From NCBI GenBank assembly GCA_959608885.1, contig CAUHSG010000018.1, forward strand, positions 1 to 22,546: a stretch of DNA of 22,546 bases. Reading direction: 5' to 3'. The notes beneath the pieces are model-generated. The model was not told where the DNA came from and made no database searches. It saw only the letters and a program-made list of their open reading frames with translations. The DNA is from an uncultured Coriobacteriia bacterium. Lineage in GTDB: Bacteria > Actinomycetota > Coriobacteriia > Coriobacteriales > QAMH01. This document shows, piece by piece, positions 1 to 6,042 of the stretch (positions are counted from its first letter, which is position 1; every line of letters begins with the position of its first letter). The position numbers were made by a program, and so were the translations under genes.

Positions 1-35
1 TGTCTGGTTACGAGCGTTTGTCACGTAACCAGACA
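1..35. repeat. Inverted repeat downstream of lutC
   Basis: Perfect 12-bp arms (tgtctggttacg at 1-12 and its reverse complement at 24-35) flank an 11-nt spacer. It lies about 50 bp beyond the lutC stop on the side where the lut transcript ends. No U-tract is visible inside the window, so it is not a clear intrinsic terminator. The motif tgtctggtt recurs at 55-63, which links this hairpin to the adjacent direct repeats. The element may continue beyond the window edge. Confidence 0.75.
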
Positions 36-42
36 ATTATGC

Positions 43-81
43 CCCGGCGACTTCTGTCTGGTTTCCCGGCGACTTCTGTCT
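43..81. repeat. Two 17-bp direct repeats at the lutC 3' end
   Basis: The 17-mer cccggcgacttctgtct occurs at 43-59 and again, identically, at 65-81, with a start-to-start spacing of 22 bp. The second copy runs into tctcatta, whose last bases form the lutC stop codon (TAA on the minus strand, 84-86). The end motif (75-85, reverse complement AATGAGACAGA) resembles the ends of the palindromes at 7364-7400 and 18674-18755. Confidence 0.7.
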
Positions 82-83
82 CA

Positions 84-821
84 TTAGGCTAGGCTGTGCA
101 GGCCGCGCCCCTCGACGATGACGTAGTGAACGAACATCGGACCGTGAACGCCCTCGACGCGCACGAGCTCGATATCGGCCGTCGCCGACGGTCCGCTAAT
201 GAAGCAGATCTGCGAGGGAAGGTTCTCGTCTGCCGGCGCGCCCTCCTCGTCGAGCTCGGCAAGCCAATCACCCATGGTCGCCTTCACGTCGGCCGCGTTG
301 ACGATCGCGATGTGCACGAGCGGCAGCAGGCTGATGGCACGCCCGCAACTCTCATCGCATAGCTGGACGATGGTGCCGGTCTCGGCGATGCCGCCCTTGG
401 CGAACGTGATACCGTAGCGCGCCGCGTTGCATGCGTCGACCATGGCATCGCGCCCCGCGGATGCATCCCAACGCGTGGCGGAGGTGACCTTCTTGCACTT
501 CTCGAGCGCCTGGGGCACCTCGAGCCTCTCGATGCGGTGGTCGTCGGCGAACACGACCGAACCGGGCTCGCCATCGGCCTTGATGATGTCCTTGATGACC
601 TTGGCGACCTCGGCGGACTTGCAACGGTGCACGCCCACGCGGATCTTCTCGGACTCGTCGGCGAACATGTCCACAAGTTGCGCGTGCGAAAGCCCGTCGG
701 TACGACGCGCGGGTGGGTTCTTCGCATAGTCGAGAGGCTCGACATGCTGCGGGACGTCCTCATGCCCCAGTTGCCTTGAGATGGGAGCCAAAAAGCTCTC
801 GAGTGTCGCACGCTCCATCAT
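84..821 (-). CDS. lutC: LutC lactate utilization protein (LUD domain)
   Basis: This 245-residue protein is the third subunit of the LutABC complex, which oxidises L-lactate to pyruvate in the cytoplasm. Its length matches LutC/YkgG (about 240 residues). The LUD domain fills the C-terminal three quarters and carries the family stretch GITFAKGGIAETGTI and the SGPSATADIE motif. The first ATG (821) overlaps the lutB TGA stop, and a second ATG follows immediately (818), so either may be used. Overlap with lutB and the shared direction indicate translational coupling. No permease or GntR regulator is beside it. The assignment is firm; substrate specificity is inferred from the family. Confidence 0.93.
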   Translation of the reverse strand: MMERATLESFLAPISRQLGHEDVPQHVEPLDYAKNPPARRTDGLSHAQLVDMFADESEKIRVGVHRCKSAEVAKVIKDIIKADGEPGSVVFADDHRIERLEVPQALEKCKKVTSATRWDASAGRDAMVDACNAARYGITFAKGGIAETGTIVQLCDESCGRAISLLPLVHIAIVNAADVKATMGDWLAELDEEGAPADENLPSQICFISGPSATADIELVRVEGVHGPMFVHYVIVEGRGLHSLA

Positions 822-2305
822 GCACCGCCCTTCTGGTCCTCGCCCTCGCGTGCCTGCGCACGCCCCTCGGCACGGGCCGCGTTATGCTCGGCCAGCCAGG
901 TGCGGAAGCGATACGGCGCGATGACGTCGAAGTCACGCGACGAGGTCCAGCTACCAAGCACCGGTATCCAGGCGCTGCGCTCGTCAAGCGACGATCCGCC
1001 ACGCGTGAGAATGTTCATGACGGGACGGCCCAGGCGCATGAGCGCCATGTACAACGGACTGCTCGACCACATGGCCTGCATGGCCTTGAAGATAGGGACC
1101 TCGACCTTGTTGTTCTTTCCTTCGTCGACGATTGCGATGCGATGGTCGCGCACGAGGTCGTGAATCGGGATGCGCACCGGACAATGTTCGCTGCACGCCC
1201 CGCACAACGTGCAGGCAAAGGTCATCGCCTTGGCGTTGGCGTCCCCGTAGCCCACGAGCTGGGGCGTGAGGACGATGCCCATGGGGCCGGGATAGATGGA
1301 GCCGTAGCCATGCCCGCTTATGTGACGATACACGGGGCAGATGTTGAGGCACGCGCCGCAGCGCACGCAGCGCATCATGGGCTCGAACTCCGTGTCGAGG
1401 AGGTCGTGTCGCCCGTTGTCCATGATGATGTAGTGGACCTCAGCCGGACCATCCAGCTCGCCATCGCGACGCGCGCCGGTATCCACGCTGAAGTACGCCG
1501 TCATCTTGGAGCCGACCGCGCTCTTGGGAAGCAGCGCCATGAAGATGTCGAGGGACTCGAGCGTGGGGACGATGCGGTCGATGCCGACGAAGACGATCTG
1601 CACCGGCGGGAAGGTATCGACCATGCGTCCATTGCCCTCGTTGGTGACGAGCGTCACCGACCCGGTTTCGGCCACGGCCATGTTGCAGCCGCGTATGCCC
1701 ACCTGGGCGTCGAGGAACTCCGGGCGCAGCATCTTGCGCAGGAAGTGCGTGATGTTCTCGGGAACATTATCGCCGTCGTAGCCGCACTTCTTGCGATAGA
1801 GCTCGGCGATGTCGTCACGCGTGTGGTGTAGCGCGGGCACAACGATATGCGAGGGCATGTCGCCGGCCGTCTGCAGGATGTTCTCGGCGCAGTCGGTCTC
1901 GATGACCTGGACACCGGCCTCCTCGAGCACATGGTTGAGGCCGATTTCCTCGGTCATCATGCTCTTTGACTTGACCGCCTTGAACGCTCCGTAGTTCTCG
2001 AAGATGTCGAGTGCCTCCCAAAGCGCCTGATTGCCCGTGGTCGCGAAGTGCACGTGCACGCCATGGTCACTCGCGTTCTGCGCGAACTGCTTCACGTAGT
2101 AATCGAGGTTCTTGGCGACATGATCGCGGATACGTGCCGCCGTCGTGCGCAGGCCCTGCCAATCGGGCTCCTCGTCAACAAGCGCCTGACGCTTCTGGTA
2201 GAAGGTCTCCTGCGCCGTCTCGATCGCCTGATGCTTGAAGTCGTCCTCAATGCACTTTGCGGCGCGCTCGCGCAGGGACTCCTCGGTGTTGTACAAGATG
2301 GCCAT
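818..2305 (-). CDS. lutB: LutB lactate utilization iron-sulfur protein
   Basis: LutB is the iron-sulfur LUD subunit of the lactate oxidation complex. The 495-residue product has an N-terminal LUD region (roughly residues 70-290, with GCNMAVAETGSVTLVTNEGNGR). A ferredoxin-like part follows with two 4Fe-4S motifs: C313-x2-C316-x2-C319-x3-C323 followed by PVYR, and C365-x2-C368-x2-C371-x3-C375 followed by PVRIPIHDL. This layout and length match LutB/YkgF. The ATG at 2305 sits 5 nt after GGGAG, which overlaps the lutA end; the gap to the lutA stop is 2 nt. It overlaps lutC by 4 nt. All cluster cysteines are intact, so the protein is expected to be functional. Confidence 0.95.
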   Translation of the reverse strand: MAILYNTEESLRERAAKCIEDDFKHQAIETAQETFYQKRQALVDEEPDWQGLRTTAARIRDHVAKNLDYYVKQFAQNASDHGVHVHFATTGNQALWEALDIFENYGAFKAVKSKSMMTEEIGLNHVLEEAGVQVIETDCAENILQTAGDMPSHIVVPALHHTRDDIAELYRKKCGYDGDNVPENITHFLRKMLRPEFLDAQVGIRGCNMAVAETGSVTLVTNEGNGRMVDTFPPVQIVFVGIDRIVPTLESLDIFMALLPKSAVGSKMTAYFSVDTGARRDGELDGPAEVHYIIMDNGRHDLLDTEFEPMMRCVRCGACLNICPVYRHISGHGYGSIYPGPMGIVLTPQLVGYGDANAKAMTFACTLCGACSEHCPVRIPIHDLVRDHRIAIVDEGKNNKVEVPIFKAMQAMWSSSPLYMALMRLGRPVMNILTRGGSSLDERSAWIPVLGSWTSSRDFDVIAPYRFRTWLAEHNAARAEGRAQAREGEDQKGGA

Positions 2306-2307
2306 GG

Positions 2308-3051
2308 CTACTCCCTCGCATCCAGGATCTGGGCGATGTGCATGACGCGGATGTCACGGTCGACCGCACCCTGCGCATGCAGGCGCGCAAGCGCACCCTT
2401 GATGTTCATGAGGCAGGGCACGTCGGCTCCGCACACAACGTCGGCACCCGTCTCGATGATGGTCGCGCACTTCTCCTTCACGATCTCGGCCGAAATCTCA
2501 GGTTCCTTGAACGAGAAGGTGCCGCCAAACCCACAGCAACGCTCGGCATGTACCATCTCTATGTACTCGAGCCCGTCAACGGCCTCGAGCAGCTTGAGGG
2601 GCGGCTCCTTGATGCCGAGCATGCGCGTGACGTGACAGCTCTTGTGGTAGGTGACCTTGTGATGGAAGCTCGCGCCCACATTGGTCACGCGCAGCTGGTT
2701 GACGATGAAATCGGTGAACTCGAACATGCGCGGACGGATGCGCTCGACCTTGTGCAGGTACTCCACGTCCTCGAGCACCGTGGGATAGTCGTTGATAATG
2801 GCGTTCATGCACGAACCGGTGAGCGAGACGATCGTCTCGTACTCGTCGAGATCGTAGGCATCGAGGATGTTCTTGGCGACGGGCACCGTCTCCTTGGCGT
2901 ATCCCGAGTTGAGAAGCCCCTGCCCGCAGCAGACCTGCTCTTCGGGCATCTCGACCTCACAACCGAGGCGCTCGAGCACGTTGACCGCGGCGATGCCGAT
3001 TTCGGGATAGAACATGTCGACCATGCAACCGGGGAAAAACGCAACTTTCAT
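2308..3051 (-). CDS. lutA: LutA lactate utilization protein (CCG domains)
   Basis: LutA is the cysteine-rich heterodisulfide-reductase-like subunit of the lactate oxidation complex. The 247-residue protein has both CCG repeats: FFPGC near the N-terminus with CCGQGLLNSGY, and later YHKSCHVTR with CCGFGGTFS, ending in a CGADVPCLMNIKG segment. The open frame continues upstream to 3177, but I chose the ATG at 3051. It begins MKVAFFPGC as the family does, is preceded by GGAGGG at about 3063-3068, and gives the usual length of about 240 residues. It is the first gene of lutABC and is divergent from sstT. Confidence 0.94.
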   Translation of the reverse strand: MKVAFFPGCMVDMFYPEIGIAAVNVLERLGCEVEMPEEQVCCGQGLLNSGYAKETVPVAKNILDAYDLDEYETIVSLTGSCMNAIINDYPTVLEDVEYLHKVERIRPRMFEFTDFIVNQLRVTNVGASFHHKVTYHKSCHVTRMLGIKEPPLKLLEAVDGLEYIEMVHAERCCGFGGTFSFKEPEISAEIVKEKCATIIETGADVVCGADVPCLMNIKGALARLHAQGAVDRDIRVMHIAQILDARE

Positions 3052-3097
3052 GCGATTCGCACTCCCTCCAGGAATTCTCTCGGGCGGTATCTCTCTC

Positions 3098-3197
3098 ATT
3101 GTATTCGTTTTGAAGAAGAAATGCGCATGTCGCACATACCGCAGACGCGATTGCCATATGCGGGCGTTCGGCGGCATCCCTTGATTTGCGGTATCAT
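3098..3197. promoter_or_regulatory. Divergent lutA / sstT promoter region (candidates)
   Basis: The 182-bp gap between lutA and sstT must hold both promoters. For lutA, a minus-strand TACAAT (3098-3103) is a fair -10, giving a 5' UTR of about 40 nt, but no good -35 lies upstream. For sstT, TATCAT (3192-3197, plus strand) is a -10 candidate about 37 bp before the ATG, again without a recognisable -35. No typical lactate-regulator operator was found. Both calls rest on single boxes and are weak. Confidence 0.3.
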
Positions 3198-3233
3198 GCT
3201 AAAAGTTATGTGCAAATTATGTTGGGAGAAACC

Positions 3234-4568
3234 ATGGAGCTCTTGAGAAAGTGGAATTCGATTAGCCTCATTTGGCGCATCGTCATAGGTCTGGTCATCG
3301 GTGCCGTCCTGGGCGTGTGCTCCCAGGCATTCGCATGGGATCAAATCATGATCATCGACCTGCTGGGCACGCTGTTCGTCAGCGCGCTGAAGGCCGTCGC
3401 CCCCGTTCTCGTCTTCTTCCTGGTCCTGAGCGCGCTTGCCAACGCCAAGACCGCCGGCTCCATGAAGACCGTCATCCTGCTCTACATCGTGTCGACGATC
3501 CTCTCGGCGTTCATCGCCGTGCTCGTGAGCTTCGCCTTCCCCGTCGACATCCAGCTTGCCACGCCGCCCGAAGATGTCGCAGCCTCCCCCGAAGGCATCG
3601 GCGCCGTGCTCCTCACGCTCGTGACCAACATCTTCTCCAATCCCGTTGACGCGCTCATGAAGGGCAATTTCATCGGCATCCTGGCATGGGCAATCGTCCT
3701 CGGCATCGCGCTGCGTAGCGCCAAGCAGTCCACCAAGACCGTCTTCGAGAACATCTCCGCGGCCATCACGCGTGTCGTGCGCTGGATCATCAACCTCGCG
3801 CCGTTCGGCATCCTTGGCCTCGTCTACACGTCCGTATCCACGAGCGGTCTCGAGATCTTCACCTCCTACGGCGCGATCATCCTGCTGCTCGTCAGCTGCA
3901 TGCTGTTCATCGCCCTCGTGGTCAATCCCATCATCGTCTTCATCTGCATTCGCAAGAACCCCTATCCGCTCGTCCTGCGCTGCCTCAAGGACTCGGGCAT
4001 CACGGCGTTCTTCACCCGTAGCTCCGCCGCGAACATTCCCGTCAACATGGAGCTGTGCCAGAACCTCGGCTTGAACAAGGACAACTACTCCGTCTCCATC
4101 CCGCTCGGCGCGACCATCAACATGGCGGGCGCGGCCGTCACCATCTCGATCATGACCATGGCGACCGTGCACCTACTCGGCATCCAGGTCGACTTCCCCA
4201 CGGCAGTCGTGCTGAGTATCCTGTCCGCCGTGGGCGCCTGCGGCGCATCGGGTGTGGCTGGTGGTTCGCTGCTGCTCATCCCGCTCGCCTGCTCGCTGTT
4301 CGGCATCGGTCAGGACATCGCCATGCAGGTCGTCGCCGTCGGCCTCATCATCGGCGTCATCCAGGACTCCTGCGAGACCGCGCTCAACTCCTCCTCCGAT
4401 GTGCTGTTCACGGCATCCGCCGAGTACATGGCGCGTCGTAAGAAGGGGATCGAGTTCTTCCCCGGCAAAGACGCACCGCTGCCCGTCGAGGAAATCGAGG
4501 AGGACAAGCTCGACGAGGCACAGCTCGAGGGTACCGAGGACACTTGGGCCGCCAAGGAGATCGGGTAG
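3234..4568 (+). CDS. sstT: SstT-type Na+/serine-threonine symporter
   Basis: A dicarboxylate/amino acid:cation symporter (DAACS) family membrane protein predicted to import serine and threonine with Na+. It matches SstT closely throughout: GALKAVAPVLVF-like ALKAVAPVLVFF, the hairpin and binding region ITAFFTRSSAANIPVN, SIPLGATINMAGAAVTI, GACGASGVAGGSLLLIPLAC, and QDSCETALNSSSDVLFTA. The start at 3234 (MELLRKWNSISL) aligns with the family start and follows gggag by 5 nt; a longer frame from 3186 lacks support. At 444 residues it exceeds E. coli SstT (414) through a hydrophilic, acidic tail after the last membrane segment. It is monocistronic, with a terminator after it. Imported serine could feed pyruvate metabolism alongside lactate, but no regulatory link is visible. 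Confidence 0.94.
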   Translation: MELLRKWNSISLIWRIVIGLVIGAVLGVCSQAFAWDQIMIIDLLGTLFVSALKAVAPVLVFFLVLSALANAKTAGSMKTVILLYIVSTILSAFIAVLVSFAFPVDIQLATPPEDVAASPEGIGAVLLTLVTNIFSNPVDALMKGNFIGILAWAIVLGIALRSAKQSTKTVFENISAAITRVVRWIINLAPFGILGLVYTSVSTSGLEIFTSYGAIILLLVSCMLFIALVVNPIIVFICIRKNPYPLVLRCLKDSGITAFFTRSSAANIPVNMELCQNLGLNKDNYSVSIPLGATINMAGAAVTISIMTMATVHLLGIQVDFPTAVVLSILSAVGACGASGVAGGSLLLIPLACSLFGIGQDIAMQVVAVGLIIGVIQDSCETALNSSSDVLFTASAEYMARRKKGIEFFPGKDAPLPVEEIEEDKLDEAQLEGTEDTWAAKEIG

Positions 4569-4601
4569 AGATTTCCTCGCTGTCGCATATTCGTGAAACG
4601 T

Positions 4602-4635
4602 ACGGGGCGGTTGCACATGCGACCGTCCCGTTTTT
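4602..4635 (+). terminator. Intrinsic terminator of sstT
   Basis: A GC-rich stem (acggggcggt paired with accgtcccgt, one G-U pair) extends inward through three more pairs to an acat loop. It is followed directly by five T residues (4631-4635). It begins 33 bp after the sstT stop codon on the same strand. Confidence 0.85.
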
Positions 4636-4671
4636 GGCCAAGGGTTCATCGATGTAATTGAGGTCGATATG

Positions 4672-4750
4672 CTGCCCGGTGATGCGCACCTGTGACGGCA
4701 TTTTCGGGCGTCTGCCCGGTAATGCGCGTCTATGACCTTTTTCGACGTCT
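4672..4750 (+). repeat. Two tandem imperfect repeats of about 40 bp
   Basis: Units start with ctgcccggt at 4672 and 4712, 40 bp apart. Both continue with (g/a)atgcgc, then (c)t(g/a)tgac, a T-rich run and tcg(g/a)(g/c)cgt. A still more degenerate unit may start at about 4753 (ttgcc...tgctc...gtctgt). The junction forms a small hairpin cgggc-gtct-gcccg. Function is unknown. Confidence 0.6.
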
Positions 4751-4782
4751 ATTTGCCAAATTATGCTCCCGTCTGTCCACAC

Positions 4783-4863
4783 AATTGGGCAGTACACAGC
4801 CACCCGTGCACACCATTGGGCACTCTTCGACGATGCAACCACCAAAGCACGTCACTGGGCACT
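4783..4863 (-). repeat. Three copies of a TGCCCARTK motif, inverted relative to the upstream pair
   Basis: Read on the minus strand, TGCCCAGTG, TGCCCAATG and TGCCCAATT begin near 4861, 4822 and 4791. Each is followed by a GTG-rich sequence (for example GGTGTGCACGGGTGG). Spacings are about 39 and 31 bp. The core resembles TGCCCGGTGATGCGCAC of the plus-strand units at 4672-4750. The patch therefore looks like one repeat family present in both orientations, but the copies are diverged. Confidence 0.5.
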
Positions 4864-5134
4864 ACGATGGCGTTTACTTCGCGAAAGTAGACGGCGCCCG
4901 TCATCCTTGAGTCTTCCTGCAAAACTGTGAATTGCCGGCCGCAGCCCGTGCCTCTCTGCCAAGGATTCCCGGTCACTGACCGTCAGATGACTCATCTTTC
5001 CGTGCGGGTTTCCGTCACGACAAGTCTAAACCCCGACACAGTGTCAGGGTCAACTGCTGTTAGCAAAAAGGAAGCAGGAAAAGAAGAGCCAGGGAAAGCC
5101 AATGTTGGTCCAGACAGCAGTCGGTACAAGGGCC

Positions 5135-5545
5135 TCAGGAAAACTCAATCTCTTCGACCACATCAACGCCCATGCTTCTGCATACCTTTTTTAATTTATT
5201 ATCTACAGTAAATAAACAACATGCATGACGCCGGGCGAGAGTGGCATAGAGCATGTCATACACGGCATGTCCTCGAAGCACCGATTCGGCATAAGCTTCG
5301 TCAATGTTCTCGTCTGTTGCGATGAAGCGATCAACGAGAGACAGCGCGTCCTCAACCCCGCGCCTTGCCGCTTTCTCGTCAAGCAATCCTGCTCGAACGC
5401 ACTTCCACATGACGTTGCGAATCTCTATTTTGAGCAAATCCGGCGCAAGAACCTCATCACCCTCGAGCATGAGGGCGCGAAAACCTAGGCCGGGTTCGGT
5501 ATTTTGACAGATGCCAATGGCCGCAGAGCAATCGAGGACTATCAT
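5135..5545 (-). CDS. vapC: PIN-domain toxin, VapC type
   Basis: A 136-residue PIN-domain protein, the length of VapC ribonuclease toxins, which cleave RNA and inhibit growth until bound by the antitoxin. The expected acidic metal-binding residues are visible: D5 in MIVLDCSAA, E41 in KIEIRN, D97 in AVYDMLYATLA and D115 in LFTVDNKL. The ATG overlaps the antitoxin stop by 4 nt (ATGA) and has AAGGAG seven bases upstream. The 3' end of the gene is AT-rich compared with the surrounding housekeeping genes, which fits an acquired module. The specific RNA target cannot be told. It could equally be called FitB-like. Confidence 0.87.
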   Translation of the reverse strand: MIVLDCSAAIGICQNTEPGLGFRALMLEGDEVLAPDLLKIEIRNVMWKCVRAGLLDEKAARRGVEDALSLVDRFIATDENIDEAYAESVLRGHAVYDMLYATLARRHACCLFTVDNKLKKVCRSMGVDVVEEIEFS

Positions 5546-5946
5546 GCGTCTTCTCCTTGTTTTGCGCCCGTTAGCAACTCGGGATACGCAGCATCACGCT
5601 CGTCGCGCATGGCACGAATAACCGCCGCCGGATCGGCGAATTCGCCAACAGATGGCAGCGGAGCTTTGTCGATACGCGCAAAAGTCTCCTTGCGGCGCTT
5701 GATGCGAGCAGCAACCTGGTCGTCTTCATGCGGCGAACGCATGGTCAGAAACTGGATAATCTGAGCAACGCCTTCATCATGCGCCAGCATTTGCCCTAGG
5801 TTCTCCTGGCGCAAACGATATGCCTCAAGACTTGCACGCAACAGGTGCACCGTCTGCTGGGAGATGCTGCGATCCTGCTCAACCGCACAACGACGCAGCT
5901 CCTCATACAAAGACTCCGGAAGGTCTCTTACCTGCAAGGATGGCAT
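5542..5946 (-). CDS. vapB: Ribbon-helix-helix antitoxin, VapB/FitA type
   Basis: The N-terminal 45 residues (MPSLQVRDLPESLYEELRRC, then DRSISQQTVHLL) form a typical ribbon-helix-helix DNA-binding domain of the VapB/FitA kind. It is expected to bind the toxin with its C-terminal part and to repress the operon. I chose the start at 5946: the strong AAGGAGG (5952-5958) lies 5 nt upstream of it. That site would be inside the coding sequence if the ATG at 5961 were used. At 134 residues it is clearly longer than usual VapB/FitA proteins (about 70-90), with an extra charged C-terminal region (RIKRRKETFARIDKAP onwards). A perfect dyad just upstream is the likely operator. Confidence 0.82.
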   Translation of the reverse strand: MPSLQVRDLPESLYEELRRCAVEQDRSISQQTVHLLRASLEAYRLRQENLGQMLAHDEGVAQIIQFLTMRSPHEDDQVAARIKRRKETFARIDKAPLPSVGEFADPAAVIRAMRDERDAAYPELLTGAKQGEDA

Positions 5947-5966
5947 CATTTCCTCCTTCATGCAAA

Positions 5967-5997
5967 GTGCATGCTATATTCATAGTATAGCATGCAC
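5967..5997 (-). promoter_or_regulatory. vapBC operator/promoter dyad
   Basis: Perfect 12-bp arms (gtgcatgctata at 5967-5978 and its reverse complement at 5986-5997) surround a 7-nt spacer, about 20 bp upstream of the chosen vapB start. On the minus strand the arm contains TATACT, a good -10, so a repressor bound here would block the promoter. This fits autoregulation by the VapBC complex. No strong -35 is seen. Confidence 0.75.
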
Positions 5998-6042
5998 CTT
6001 ACTCGAACAGGAGTCATCTATTCCATAGTGGAATTTGCAGCC

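Larger units (their letters stand above)
4569..5134. other. 566-bp gene-free stretch between sstT and vapC
   Basis: Apart from the sstT terminator I find no credible gene here. Short open frames on both strands lack ribosome sites and recognisable families. The stretch holds two tandem repeats of about 40 bp (4672-4750) and three copies of a TGGGCA motif (4783-4863). It also holds a hairpin with 8-bp arms (4872-4879 and 4885-4892, loop cgcga), a 13-nt palindrome cggtcactgaccg (4970-4982), and a 19-nt imperfect palindrome centred on gacacagtgtc (5031-5049). Base composition becomes less GC-rich towards vapC. This looks like accessory or decayed DNA, but no insertion sequence could be identified. 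Confidence 0.6.

Noticed and set aside
713..1831. 372-codon plus-strand open frame over lutB and lutC
   Set aside because: Antisense shadow of conserved LutB; no ribosome site or family match.
3052..3177. Longer N-terminus for LutA
   Set aside because: The extra 42 residues are not part of the family, and the strong GGAGGG lies directly before the ATG at 3051.
3096..4172. 358-codon minus-strand open frame over the 5' part of sstT
   Set aside because: Its Asp/Glu/Gly/His-rich composition is that of an antisense shadow, while sstT shows full family conservation.
4672..4863. CRISPR array
   Set aside because: Units are diverged, differ in orientation, lack unique spacers of regular length, and no cas gene is present.
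4692..4910. Possible 72-residue small gene on the plus strand
   Set aside because: It lies within the degenerate repeats, has no Shine-Dalgarno site and no recognisable domain.
4761..4976. Minus-strand 71-residue frame considered as a transposase remnant
   Set aside because: The translation comes from the repeat motifs and shows no DDE, Y1 or other transposase signature.
4927..5211. Possible 94-residue gene on the plus strand overlapping the vapC 3' end
   Set aside because: No ribosome site, low-complexity content, and it runs into a real gene on the other strand.
6020..6034. Hairpin ATTCCA-TAG-TGGAAT after the deaminase gene as a terminator
   Set aside because: Only six AT-containing pairs and no U-tract on the minus strand, so it is too weak to call.
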